DNA from: Gemmatimonadota bacterium
Lineage (GTDB): Bacteria > Gemmatimonadota > Gemmatimonadetes > Longimicrobiales > Gaopeijiaceae
Assembly: GCA_029262115.1 (NCBI GenBank)
Contig: JAJCZZ010000085.1
Span: 19,792 to 83,791 of the forward strand
Direction of reading: 5' to 3'
Length of the DNA: 64,000 nucleotides
Shown here: one piece after another, positions 49,805 to 59,072 of the stretch
How positions within the stretch are numbered: the first letter of the stretch is position 1
Layout of the letters: each line of letters begins with the position of its first letter
Translations under genes and position numbers: made by a program
The notes under the pieces: model-generated
Told to the model about the DNA's origin: nothing
Databases searched by the model: none
The model's input: only the letters and a program-made list of their open reading frames with translations

Positions 49805-52471
49805 GTGGAGATCCTCGCCGACCTTCTCCGGGCTCTTCGACTGCGACTCCGCGGAGTTGTCGACCCGGACTCCGCCGCGCGCGACATCGCCGAGGAACTG
49901 CGCTTCCACGTCGACATGGAGGCCGCCCGGCTCCAGCGGGCGGGCCTTGCAGAGGACGAGGCACGGCGCCTCGCCCGCATTCACTTCGGCGGATTCGACC
50001 GCTATACGGAGCAGACCCAGGACGCCCGGGGCACACGACTCGTGGAGGACACCATGCAGGACATCAAGTACGCTCTTCGGATGCTGGCCAAGAACCCCCT
50101 CTTCACGAGCGTCGCGGTCCTGACGCTGGCTCTCGGTATTGGCGCGAACGCTGCGATCTATACAGTCGTCGACGCCGTCCTGCTGGAGCCCCTCCCGTTC
50201 GACGACCCGACCGAACTGGTCGCGCTCTACACCGAGAATGAGGCCGAAGGGCAGACGCGGTACATGGTATCGCCCATGGACTTCGACGACTGGCGAACGC
50301 AGAACAACACTTTCGCGAGCATGGCCGCATACTGGCCGACCACCGGCACCGTGACGGAAGACGACGGTAATCCGACTCGGGTCCAGGTGATCTACACGAC
50401 GGAAGATTTCTTCGATGTCGTCGGGGCGTCGCCGCTTACGGGTCGCACGTTCACGCCAGAAGAAGGCCCCGGATCCAACGCAGTGGCGATTCTGGCGCAC
50501 GGCTTCTGGCAACGTCGCTTCGGCGGGGACCCGAGCATCGTGGGGCAGACGGTCACGCTGGATGGAGCCCCGACTCAGGTGATCGGCATCATGGCCGCCG
50601 CCCAGACATTCCCCCTGGATGCGGACCTGTGGATCAACATGACGTGGCCCATGCAGATCCAGTCTCGATTCGCCAGGTGGATGAGCTCGGTGGGGCGCCT
50701 GCGCAACGCCGATGCGCTACCCGCGGCACGAAACGACCTGGCCGCCCTCGCCGGGCGAATCGCGGAGGAGAACCCGGCCAGCAACGCCGGATGGACCACC
50801 AGAGTCGAGCGCCTCCACGACGAGATGGTCGGTGACACCAAGACGGCCCTCTGGGTACTTCTGGCTGCCACCGGACTCGTTCTCCTGATCGCGTGCGCCA
50901 ACGTGGCCAACCTGTTGCTCTCACGCTCGGAGGTCCGTTCCAGGGAGATCGCGGTTCGCACCGCCTTCGGCGCCAGCCGAACGCGACTCGTCCGCCAACT
51001 CCTGACCGAAAGCCTCATCCTGTCCGCGGCCGGCGCCGCCGTGGGGCTGGCTCTCGCGTGGGTCGGCGTGCGAGGCCTGGTGGCCATCGCTCCGGTCGCC
51101 GTCCCGCGTGAGGACGCAATCGCCATCGACGGGACGGTCCTTGCCGTCGTCCTGGGCGTCTCGATCCTCACCGGCCTCCTCTTCGGACTCGCGCCGATCG
51201 CGCGGCTGGTCGGCTCGGGCGTGCACGACGCCATCCGCGACGGAGCGCGCAGCACCGGCTCGGCCACGGGCCACCGACTCCAGAACGTGTTCGTGGTCGG
51301 CCAACTGGCGCTGGCCCTGATGCTCGTGACGGGAGCCGGACTGCTGGTCCGCAGCTTCTCGAACCTTCGGGCCGTCGACACAGGCTTCACTCCGTCGGGC
51401 GTAGTGACGATGCAGCTCGACCTCGCACCCTCCGTGGCCGCGAACGACACTGCGGTCATCGGGTTCTACGCGCAGTACCGTGACCGGCTGGCGGCGCTAC
51501 CAGGGGTCGAGTCAGTCGGCGACGCCTCTTCCCTTCCGCTCGATGCCGACCATGACTACGTGAATCCGTTCCGGATCGACGGCGTGGATGTCAATCCGGA
51601 CCAGGAGCTTCGCGCGGCTCACCGGTCCGTGAGCCCCGGCTTCTTCGAAACCATGCGCACCCCCGTCCTCCAGGGGCGCACGCTTACGCCAGACGACCGT
51701 CTCGGGAGCGCCGGCGTGGCGGTGGTCAACGAAGCGTTCGTGAAGCGGTTTTTCCCCGACGGGAGCGTAGTCGGAGCCACGTTCCGGAATGTGGCGAGCC
51801 GTTTCGGCCCGCTGGGCGCGATCAATATCCAGGACGCCGAGGTGGTCGGTGTTGTCAAAGACCTCAAGTACCAGGGCCTGCGACTCGACAGCCAACCCGC
51901 GATCTACTTCAGCGGGCTTCAGTCGTCGATTCGGCGACGCACGCTCACGGTGCGGACCAGCGCCGCCCCGTCGTCCATTGTGCCCCTGGCGCGGCGCGAG
52001 TTGGAGGCGCTCAGCGGACAGGTCGCCCTGACGAACATTCAGACCATGGAGGACGTCGTGTCCGGCGCACGCGCGCGTGATCGCTTCAGTACGCTCCTTC
52101 TCTCGCTCTTCGGTCTGGTCGCGCTGTCGCTGGCGGCCATCGGGGTGTACGGCGTCCTGGCGTACTCGGTGGCCCAACGCACGAAGGAGGTCGGAATCCG
52201 GATGGCCCTGGGGGCGGACCAGAGCGTGGTCCGCGGCATGATCCTCAAGGACGGCGCCCGGCTGGTGGGAGTCGGGCTCACGGTGGGAATTCTCGCCGCT
52301 CTCGCGCTCTCGGGCGTGCTCGCGACGCAGCTCTACGAGGTGGACCCTCGCGACCCGGGCGTGCTCGCTGCGGTCGCCGGGGTCCTGCTCACCGTCGGTC
52401 TGCTGGCCAGCTTCATTCCCGCGTGGCGCGCCACGCGAGTGCACCCGGTGGTGGCCATGCGCGGGGAGTGA
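49805..52471 (+). CDS. ADOP-type MacB/FtsX-like permease 2
   Basis: A GTG at 49805 gives 888 aa. The N-terminal cytoplasmic helical part 'DSAARDIAEELRFHVDMEAA' then 'GLAEDEARRLARIHFGGFDR' is the ADOP leader domain. Two FtsX-type units follow, each with a helix, a periplasmic domain and three helices ('LALGIGANAAIYTVVDAVLL', 'VLLIACANVANLLLSRSEVR', 'LSLAAIGVYGVLAYSVAQRT'), and the end is 'RVHPVVAMRGE'. No ATPase gene is adjacent. Presumed inner-membrane exporter; substrate unknown. Confidence 0.92.
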   Translation: MEILADLLRALRLRLRGVVDPDSAARDIAEELRFHVDMEAARLQRAGLAEDEARRLARIHFGGFDRYTEQTQDARGTRLVEDTMQDIKYALRMLAKNPLFTSVAVLTLALGIGANAAIYTVVDAVLLEPLPFDDPTELVALYTENEAEGQTRYMVSPMDFDDWRTQNNTFASMAAYWPTTGTVTEDDGNPTRVQVIYTTEDFFDVVGASPLTGRTFTPEEGPGSNAVAILAHGFWQRRFGGDPSIVGQTVTLDGAPTQVIGIMAAAQTFPLDADLWINMTWPMQIQSRFARWMSSVGRLRNADALPAARNDLAALAGRIAEENPASNAGWTTRVERLHDEMVGDTKTALWVLLAATGLVLLIACANVANLLLSRSEVRSREIAVRTAFGASRTRLVRQLLTESLILSAAGAAVGLALAWVGVRGLVAIAPVAVPREDAIAIDGTVLAVVLGVSILTGLLFGLAPIARLVGSGVHDAIRDGARSTGSATGHRLQNVFVVGQLALALMLVTGAGLLVRSFSNLRAVDTGFTPSGVVTMQLDLAPSVAANDTAVIGFYAQYRDRLAALPGVESVGDASSLPLDADHDYVNPFRIDGVDVNPDQELRAAHRSVSPGFFETMRTPVLQGRTLTPDDRLGSAGVAVVNEAFVKRFFPDGSVVGATFRNVASRFGPLGAINIQDAEVVGVVKDLKYQGLRLDSQPAIYFSGLQSSIRRRTLTVRTSAAPSSIVPLARRELEALSGQVALTNIQTMEDVVSGARARDRFSTLLLSLFGLVALSLAAIGVYGVLAYSVAQRTKEVGIRMALGADQSVVRGMILKDGARLVGVGLTVGILAALALSGVLATQLYEVDPRDPGVLAAVAGVLLTVGLLASFIPAWRATRVHPVVAMRGE

Positions 52472-52538
52472 GGCTCCGGCGACGGACGAGGCGGGCAGAG
52501 GCCACGCAATGGCCATCGCCCGCCGCCGGAGGCGTTTT

Positions 52539-53963
52539 CTACGCGATGCCACCTCCGCTCAACGCCTTGACCAGCCGGTACAGGAACTCCATGCCCTCGT
52601 AGAAGTTCTGGACCCGGATGCGTTCGTCCTGACCGTGGGCGCGGACATCGTCCATATCGCCGAACAGTCCGCTCACACCGTAGACGGGGATCCCCGACCG
52701 GCGTAGGTAGAGGCCGTCCGTGGCTCCGGTGCTCATGACCGGAAGGACACGCACTCCCGGCCACATCTGCTCGGTGATCCGCTCGATGGGACCCAGCACC
52801 TCGTCGGTGAGTGGGGACGGCGGGCTCGGGCGTGCCTCCCCGGCGGCCTCCACCGTCACGTCGTAGCGAGCCGCCATGGCCTGCAGCCCGCGTAGGACGT
52901 CGTCGGGATCATGATCGGGAAGGATGCGGCAGTTCACGTTGGCCGTGGCGAGCTGCGGAAGGGCGTTGCTGGCGTGACCACCCTCGAGGAGCGTGGCGAC
53001 ACACGTCGTCCGCAGCCGTGAATTGTAGCCCGGCTCGACCGACAGGGTAGCCGCTGCCGCACGGTCGCCAGGGTTCGCCACCACTCGACGCATCGCATCG
53101 CCCATCTCACCACCCACGAGATCCGCCGAACGGGAGAAGAACGCCTCGGTCACCTCGTTCAGCATGACGGGAAACTCGTGCTCCTGGAGGGCACGCAATG
53201 CACCCGCCAGGTCGTAGATCGCGTTCTTCTTGACGGGCAAAGAGGAATGACCCCCCGGGTTGCTTCCCGTGAAGGTGAAGTTCAGAAATTTCTTCTCGGA
53301 CGCCTGCACGTTGTTGGAGATCTTCCGCCCGTTCTTCTCCATGCCGCCCCCGCCCTCGTTGAGAGCGTATTCCGCGTCGATCAGATCACGGTGCTCCTCC
53401 AGGAGGTACTCGACGCCGTTGCGCGGGCCACCCTCCTCGTCGGCGGTGAGCGCCACGATGATGTCCCGATCCGGAACGAAGCCCTCCCGCTTCCAACGGA
53501 TGAAGTTGGCCACGTGGATGGCCGCCTCGTCCTTGTCGTCGGTCACGCCACGACCGTAGTAGAAACCGTCCCGCTCGATGAACTCGAACGGATCGATGTC
53601 CGGGCTCCAATCCTCGGGCAGCGCTTCGACGACATCGATGTGCGCCAACAGAAGGATCGGCTCACGGCCGGTTTCACGTCCGCGGTACACCGCCACGAGG
53701 TTGCCCTTTCTGGGCGCATCCGCGGGCACGAGGACGTGCACGTCTTCCTCCGCGAATCCAGCGTCCAGGAGCCTCCTGGCCAGCGCCGTGGCGGCGGCCG
53801 TGTTGTCGCCTCGCTCCGTGTTGGTCGTGTTGATCCGGATCAACTCCGAGAAGATGGACCGAGCGAGCGCCTGGTACTCCTCGGGGGGCATCGTCTGGGC
53901 CCGCAGCGCAGGGGCTACAAGAACGGCGGCCACTGCGGCCGTGGTCGTCACGAGTCGTTTCAT
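52539..53963 (-). CDS. Secreted M20-family metallopeptidase
   Basis: The ATG at 53963 (MKRLVTTTAAVAAVLVAPAL) gives 474 aa with a signal peptide ending near LRAQ. The M20 metal ligands are visible: His in 'ILLLAHIDVV', Asp in 'YYGRGVTDDKDE', the Glu pair in 'LTADEEGGPR', Glu in 'ALNEGGGG', and His in 'VRAHGQDERI' at the end. The dimerisation insert contains 'NPGGHSSLPVKKNAI'. It should hydrolyse peptides or acyl-amino acids in the periplasm or outside. Single gene. Confidence 0.92.
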   Translation of the reverse strand: MKRLVTTTAAVAAVLVAPALRAQTMPPEEYQALARSIFSELIRINTTNTERGDNTAAATALARRLLDAGFAEEDVHVLVPADAPRKGNLVAVYRGRETGREPILLLAHIDVVEALPEDWSPDIDPFEFIERDGFYYGRGVTDDKDEAAIHVANFIRWKREGFVPDRDIIVALTADEEGGPRNGVEYLLEEHRDLIDAEYALNEGGGGMEKNGRKISNNVQASEKKFLNFTFTGSNPGGHSSLPVKKNAIYDLAGALRALQEHEFPVMLNEVTEAFFSRSADLVGGEMGDAMRRVVANPGDRAAAATLSVEPGYNSRLRTTCVATLLEGGHASNALPQLATANVNCRILPDHDPDDVLRGLQAMAARYDVTVEAAGEARPSPPSPLTDEVLGPIERITEQMWPGVRVLPVMSTGATDGLYLRRSGIPVYGVSGLFGDMDDVRAHGQDERIRVQNFYEGMEFLYRLVKALSGGGIA

Positions 53964-54236
53964 CGAACGGTCACTCCGGGGTTCAGCGGCTGCAGGCTCC
54001 GCCCGCACGACAACACGCGGTCGGTCCAGGTCGGGCAACATAGACCATGTAGGCCGACGGGGCAGGCCACGAAGGCCGCGGACTCCTCGCCTTCCCCCAT
54101 CCGTGCCCGGCGCGCTACCATGCCTGACCCCCGGCACGGACGAGCATGGCGGCACCGACCAGCACGGATCACTCGAGTTGGCCCTCGACCTGGGCCCCAT
54201 ACATGATGTGGGCGATGCATCACCCGCGACGATATG

Positions 54237-54421
54237 GCATGGCCCAAGAGCGTTCCGAGCCGTTTCTGGATGTGGCGCGTCGACGCTTCGGGGTCGGCAT
54301 GGCACCCGGACGTTTCTTCGGCGCGCCCGCCCACTTCAGAATCTCGGTCGCCGGCGAGAGACGCGTGCTCGAAGACGGCCTGGAAGCACCCGGTAAAGCA
54401 CTCGACGAGGGGTGGTCATGA
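54237..54421 (+). pseudogene. C-terminal remnant of a class I/II aminotransferase
   Basis: The frame reads 'RFGVGMAPGRFFGAPAHFRI', then 'SVAGERRVLEDGLEAPGKAL' and 'DEGWS', closely like the end of PLP-dependent aminotransferases ('v.PG..Fg...hfRis.a...e.l.eGl.rl..al'). The N-terminal part with the PLP lysine is absent, and the rest of the 53964-54236 gap shows nothing recognisable. Probably a deletion relic. Confidence 0.5.
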
Positions 54422-55929
54422 CATACTTGCGGCGGTCCGTAATTCTCTTCCTTCTTACTCTTCCCATCGGCGGCTGCGATACCCTTGACGCCCCCCGCCT
54501 GGAGCCCGTGCGCTTCGCCCCGGTCTCGGTCGCGCCCTTTGCCGATCCCGGTTCGCTGACCGACGCGTGGGCCGACGTGGACGGCGACGGCGACCCGGAC
54601 CGATTCGTAGGATTCAACGGCACGTCGTCCCGTCTCTATCGGAACGACGGAGGCCTGCGCTTCACGGATGTCGCCTCGGAGCTGTCACTGGACGTGGCCC
54701 GACCGGTGCGCACCGCCGCATGGGGCGACTACGATGCCGATGGTGATCCGGACCTCCTTCTCGGCTTCGCCGGGGATGGGCCTTCGGTCGGGCTGTACCG
54801 GAATCAGGGAGATGCGGGATTCGTGGACGTCGCGGAGTCGCTCGGGCTTTCCCTCGAGGGCGTCGCCACCCGACAGGCGTCCTGGGTGGACACCGACGGC
54901 GACGGAGATCTCGACCTGTTCCTCGCCCTCCGTGATGCGCCGAACCGCCTGTGGCGAAACGACGGCACGACATTCGCCGACGTGACCGAAGCTTCCGGCA
55001 TCGGGGACCCTCGGCGCAGCGTGGGCGCGGTCTGGTTCGACTTCGACGAGGACGGTGACCTGGACGTCTACGTGGCCAACATGAACGGAGATGCCAACGG
55101 GATGTGGCGCAACACCGGCGGCGCGTTCGAGGACGTGGCCGAGGCGTTGGGTCTGGACGGTGGTGGGCGACCGCTCGGCGACGAGGGGCTCGGCACCGTC
55201 CGCCCGTGCGCGGTCGACTTCGACCACGACGGGCATCTGGATCTGTCCACGGCGAACTACGGAACGGACGGGCTCCTTCGGAACCCAGGACCTTCCGGCG
55301 GGCGCTGGGAGGATGTCGGAGGCACCGTGGGCCTCGCTCTGGACAGTCGGTACGACACCTGTGCCTGGGGCGACTTCGACCACGACGGCAGGGTCGACTA
55401 CTTCGTCAACGGCACCGTGACCGGAGGACAGCAGTACGCCGACCACCTCTATCGCAGGGAGGGCGGGTCACGATTCGTGGACGTGACGCCGCCCGAGATC
55501 CTGGCGACCGCGGGCGACCACGGGGCGACGTGGGTCGATGCCGACCGGGACGGCGACCTCGATCTGGCTTTCAACGGTGTGGGCGACGACGGCTCCCACC
55601 CGCTCCTGCAGAACCTCTTGAAACCGGAGTTCCAGGATCACTCCGTCCAGGTTCGCGTGGTCGACGAGCGGGGCGCGGCGGTGCGCCCGGGGGCCGAAGT
55701 GCGAGTGTACGTGGCGGGCACGAACCAACTCCTGGGGATGGGACTGGTGGACACCGGGTCCGGGTACGACGCGCAGAACGACCTCCCGGTGCACGTGGCG
55801 GTGCCGGGAGCCCAGCCGATAGACGTAGTGGTCACCTTCCCCGACGGAACGACTCGACGCACCGCCCGAGTGGACGGGGTCGACGTCCGAGCGGATGGGC
55901 CGTGGCTGGAGGTGGTGGTGCGGGACTGA
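54418..55929 (+). CDS. FG-GAP/VCBS-repeat lipoprotein with UnbV-like end
   Basis: The 503-aa protein has a lipoprotein signal (LILFLLTLPIGGC-type; lipobox LPIGGC, Cys about residue 20). About six FG-GAP/VCBS blades follow, each with a calcium-type Asp loop: 'DVDGDGDPDRF', 'DYDADGDPDLL', 'DTDGDGDLDLF', 'DFDEDGDLDVY', 'DFDHDGHLDLS', 'DADRDGDLDLA'. The last 100 residues ('GTNQLLGMGLVDTGSGYDAQ', 'VVVTFPDGTTRRTARVDGV') match the ASPIC/UnbV domain. It is a surface or periplasmic beta-propeller. It ends 2 bases from the convergent permease gene. Confidence 0.88.
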   Translation: MTYLRRSVILFLLTLPIGGCDTLDAPRLEPVRFAPVSVAPFADPGSLTDAWADVDGDGDPDRFVGFNGTSSRLYRNDGGLRFTDVASELSLDVARPVRTAAWGDYDADGDPDLLLGFAGDGPSVGLYRNQGDAGFVDVAESLGLSLEGVATRQASWVDTDGDGDLDLFLALRDAPNRLWRNDGTTFADVTEASGIGDPRRSVGAVWFDFDEDGDLDVYVANMNGDANGMWRNTGGAFEDVAEALGLDGGGRPLGDEGLGTVRPCAVDFDHDGHLDLSTANYGTDGLLRNPGPSGGRWEDVGGTVGLALDSRYDTCAWGDFDHDGRVDYFVNGTVTGGQQYADHLYRREGGSRFVDVTPPEILATAGDHGATWVDADRDGDLDLAFNGVGDDGSHPLLQNLLKPEFQDHSVQVRVVDERGAAVRPGAEVRVYVAGTNQLLGMGLVDTGSGYDAQNDLPVHVAVPGAQPIDVVVTFPDGTTRRTARVDGVDVRADGPWLEVVVRD

Positions 55930-55931
55930 CC

Positions 55932-58640
55932 TCACTCCTCGGTCAGCACACGAACCGGATCGACCGCGGCCGCGCGGCTGGCGGGAATCCACGCCGCCAG
56001 TGCGGCCACCCCCACCATGCCGACGAAAGCGGCAGCGTAGGTCGGAAGGTCGAGTCGCTCCACGCCGAACAGCGCATCCTCCAGGAGGCGCGACGCCAGA
56101 AACGCGCCGACCAGTCCCACTGTAACCCCGGCTACGACCGGCCGGAGCGCCTGTCGAACCATCCGGGCGGACTCGGCGCCCGCACGGGCGCCGAGTGCCA
56201 TACGGACCCCTATTTCATGCGTCCGATCCGAAACGACGTACGCGACGACTCCGTAGATGCCCGCGACCGTGAGGAACGCGGCCATGCCGGCGAGCGCAAG
56301 GATGAGCACCATCCGCACTTCCTGCCCGGCCAGTAGCCTGCGCGACGCGTTTCGGAGGACGTCGTGCTCGACGATCAACAACGACCCATCGTGCCGCATC
56401 ACTTCGGCGCGTGCAGCTTCGACGACCTCGGCGGGAGGCCCCGATGTGCGGACGATGAGATGCACCCGTGCAGGCGCCGAGCCGTCCCCCGACCGGTGCG
56501 GCTGATACATCATCGCGTCCGGCTCCATCGTCAAGGTGAGTTGACGCACGTCGCCGACCACTCCGATCACGGTCCACTCGTCGCCACCGCTCGCGACCAC
56601 GCGGCCGCCCGACAGCTGGGTCCCGGTTCCCACCATGATGGTCTCGCCAACGGGGTTCCGGCCGGGTAGCCACCGTTCGGCGAACAGCTCGCTGACCACG
56701 ACCACACGGGCATCTCGGGAGTCGGAGCGCCGGAACGCGCGCCCGGAGACCAACGGAATGCCCATGGCGTCGAAGTACCCCGGTGACACGTCCGCCGACC
56801 ACGCGAGGCTCCGGGCCTCCTCCGGTGCGCCCGGAGTCCAGACCAGCGACCCCGAGGCGCCCCCCAGACCCGGCAGGGACGAGGCATTGCCCACCGCAAT
56901 GGACCTCGGGAGCCGTGATAGCCCGATCTCGAGATCCGACGCCAGGGCCGCAAGTTCGGTGGCGGTGCCGTACCGGCCCGGTGGTGGTTCGACCGTGAGA
57001 TAGGCGATCGATGCCGCATCGTAGCCAGGGTCGATCGAGGCCACGTTCGCGGCACTCCGCAGGAGGAGCCCGGCGCCGGCCAGCAGCACGACAGCCAGAC
57101 CCGCCTCGACCAGCAGCAGCATGTGCTGCGTACGCCGCGTGGCCGCGCCGCCCCGGCTCTGGCGACCGCCCTGGAGCGCCTCCCACGGCGCTCGTCGCGA
57201 AGCGGCCAAGGCCGGCACGACACCGGCGAGCAACGCGGTCACGACCGCGACGGCACTCGAGAAGGCGAGGACGGCGAGGTTGATCCCTACGTTGTCGGCT
57301 CGGGGGAATCCAGGAGTCGCCCGTTCCAGAAGGCCGAGCAGAGGCGCGACGCCCTGGGTCGCCAACACCAGGCCCGCAACGCCTCCGACGACACACAACA
57401 GAACGATCTCGGCGAGGACATCCCAGACCAGCGCCCCACGGCCCGCGCCCAGCGCGGCGCGCATGGACAACTCGCTCCGGCGCCGAGCGCCGCGAGCGAC
57501 TACGAGGTTGGCCAGGTTCACGCTGGCGATGAGAACCACAACCGCCGCAGCCAGGAAGAGCAAAGTCAGTCCGTCTTTGACGGGCCCCACCACTGCATCG
57601 CGGAGTGGCTCGAGTCGGGCACCGAGTGCCGCATAGCTCGGCTGGGCCTCCCCCAATCGTCCGATCGCAGCAGTCACCGCGGCTGACGCGAGCGCACGAT
57701 CGACGTCGGGTTGGAGACGAGCGACGATGGCGATGGTGGCCACGTCGGTCCTCCCGCCCGCGAAGTCCGGATCGAGGGGGGCCCACCAGGTGGTTAGCTC
57801 ACTGGGAAGCGAGAAGGACCGCGCAAGCACGCCAACGATCGTGAACGGGTCGCCGTCCAGCGAGACCACTCGGCCCAGCACGCCATCGTCCCGCCCGTAT
57901 CGCGATGCCCACAGCCGTTCACTCAGGACCAGAAGTCGGTCGCCCGCCGCCACTTCCTCGGCGCTCGGGAGACGGCCGACAAGCGGATCTGCTCCAAGGG
58001 TCTCGAAGAACCTCCCGGTGACCCACGCGCCAGTGGCCCGCGTCGGATCGCCACCGTCGTCTATCCGCAGGGTCCGATTCACCGAACCACCAGCGGATTC
58101 GAGGCCGCGGACGCCATCTCGGAGCAGGTCCAGAACGTCTTCGCTCAGATCGAGGTGGTCCCAACTGTTTCTGAGGATCTCCTGCTCGGCCTCGCGCCAC
58201 TCTGTGTTGGTCCCGAAGACGCGCACCAGTCGATCCGCGTCCGCGTACGGGAGCGGGCGCAGAACCACTCCTTCCAGCACGCTGAAAATGGCCGTGGCCG
58301 ACCCGATGCTCAGAGCCAACGTGAGGAGCGCAACCGTCGTGAACGCCGGTCGGCGCCTCAATGCCCGGGCCGCCACGCGCAGTCCCATCCCGAAACCGAC
58401 CATTTCCCCTCCCCTCCCTCCGTGAACCGGTCCGCGCATCCCCCCAGCCCGCAACCTGCGAGCCTGGCGCCACAGTCCTGCCCAGGGCGTCCGAATCAGC
58501 TCGCCGACGAGCCAGACGTTCGCCTCCCAGGCCCTACCCCGCCGCGCATACCCGTCACCCAGATCGTCCAGCAGATCCTCGGCGAATTCGGGCGGGACAA
58601 GTCGGTGAACGAGCCAGTCGATCCCGCTGGGCAGCTGCAT
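55932..58640 (-). CDS. ADOP-type MacB/FtsX-like permease 3
   Basis: The 902-aa product (MQLPSGIDWLVHRLVPPEFA) has the N-terminal helical leader (EDLLDDLGDGYARRGRAWEA) and two FtsX-type halves: 'ALLTLALSIGSATAIFSVLE' and 'VLIASVNLANLVVARGARRR', then 'LLLVEAGLAVVLLAGAGLLL' and 'FLTVAGIYGVVAYVVSDRTH', ending 'AVDPVRVLTEE'. No ATPase is nearby. The divergence from permeases 1 and 2 suggests an old paralogue rather than a recent duplicate. PadR 3 lies 15 bases upstream in the same direction. Confidence 0.92.
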   Translation of the reverse strand: MQLPSGIDWLVHRLVPPEFAEDLLDDLGDGYARRGRAWEANVWLVGELIRTPWAGLWRQARRLRAGGMRGPVHGGRGGEMVGFGMGLRVAARALRRRPAFTTVALLTLALSIGSATAIFSVLEGVVLRPLPYADADRLVRVFGTNTEWREAEQEILRNSWDHLDLSEDVLDLLRDGVRGLESAGGSVNRTLRIDDGGDPTRATGAWVTGRFFETLGADPLVGRLPSAEEVAAGDRLLVLSERLWASRYGRDDGVLGRVVSLDGDPFTIVGVLARSFSLPSELTTWWAPLDPDFAGGRTDVATIAIVARLQPDVDRALASAAVTAAIGRLGEAQPSYAALGARLEPLRDAVVGPVKDGLTLLFLAAAVVVLIASVNLANLVVARGARRRSELSMRAALGAGRGALVWDVLAEIVLLCVVGGVAGLVLATQGVAPLLGLLERATPGFPRADNVGINLAVLAFSSAVAVVTALLAGVVPALAASRRAPWEALQGGRQSRGGAATRRTQHMLLLVEAGLAVVLLAGAGLLLRSAANVASIDPGYDAASIAYLTVEPPPGRYGTATELAALASDLEIGLSRLPRSIAVGNASSLPGLGGASGSLVWTPGAPEEARSLAWSADVSPGYFDAMGIPLVSGRAFRRSDSRDARVVVVSELFAERWLPGRNPVGETIMVGTGTQLSGGRVVASGGDEWTVIGVVGDVRQLTLTMEPDAMMYQPHRSGDGSAPARVHLIVRTSGPPAEVVEAARAEVMRHDGSLLIVEHDVLRNASRRLLAGQEVRMVLILALAGMAAFLTVAGIYGVVAYVVSDRTHEIGVRMALGARAGAESARMVRQALRPVVAGVTVGLVGAFLASRLLEDALFGVERLDLPTYAAAFVGMVGVAALAAWIPASRAAAVDPVRVLTEE

Positions 58641-58655
58641 GCCGTGTCCCCGCCG

Positions 58656-58985
58656 TCAGTCGGAGGGGCGTGTGGGCACACCGCCCCACATGGTGTTCAT
58701 GACGTCCCGATTCCATTCGAGGGCCATGCGGCCCTCGGGCCGTACGGCGTAGATGCGCCTTGCCTTCCCTCCCCGCCCCCCCTGTGGACGCCCTTTCGAC
58801 GACCACGTGAGCCCACGCTCCTCGAGCCGACCCAGCGTCATGTGGATACTACCGAGAGAGACCCTCCTCGAGGCATTCGCCTCCAACTCGTCCTGAATCG
58901 CCGCTCCGTACGCACCCTCTCCGAGCCGGAGCACCGCGAGAAGGAGAAGCTGTTCGAGGTCGGTGAGGTGTGCGCGTTCGGGCAC
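58656..58985 (-). CDS. PadR-family transcriptional regulator 3
   Basis: The 109-aa product has the winged helix of PadR proteins: 'LTDLEQLLLLAVLRLGEGAY', then 'VSLGSIHMTLGRLEERGLTW' and 'GGKARRIYAVRPEGRMALEW'. 'SIHMTLGRLEERGL' replaces the usual 'tlYp.L.rLe..Gl'. It probably controls itself and permease 3 through the palindrome at 59024-59048. Confidence 0.9.
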   Translation of the reverse strand: MPERAHLTDLEQLLLLAVLRLGEGAYGAAIQDELEANASRRVSLGSIHMTLGRLEERGLTWSSKGRPQGGRGGKARRIYAVRPEGRMALEWNRDVMNTMWGGVPTRPSD

Positions 58986-59023
58986 GGTCGCTCCGGAAAC
59001 GTGAGGGCACGAACATTTCGCAG

Positions 59024-59048
59024 ATATTTATCAATATTTGATAAATAT
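59024..59048. promoter_or_regulatory. AT-rich perfect palindrome upstream of padR 3
   Basis: ATATTTATCA (59024-59033) and TGATAAATAT (59039-59048) are perfect inverted arms with a five-base spacer, about 39 bp upstream of padR 3 and 25 bp beyond the end of the next gene. A 25-bp AT-only-like block stands out in this GC-rich chromosome. It should hold the promoter and operator of the padR 3-permease 3 unit. Confidence 0.7.
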
Positions 59049-59072
59049 GGCCCCCTGTCCAGAGCGCACGAC

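Noticed and set aside
57123..57686. 187-aa plus frame opposite permease 3
   Set aside because: Overlaps conserved permease helices on the minus strand and has no recognisable feature.
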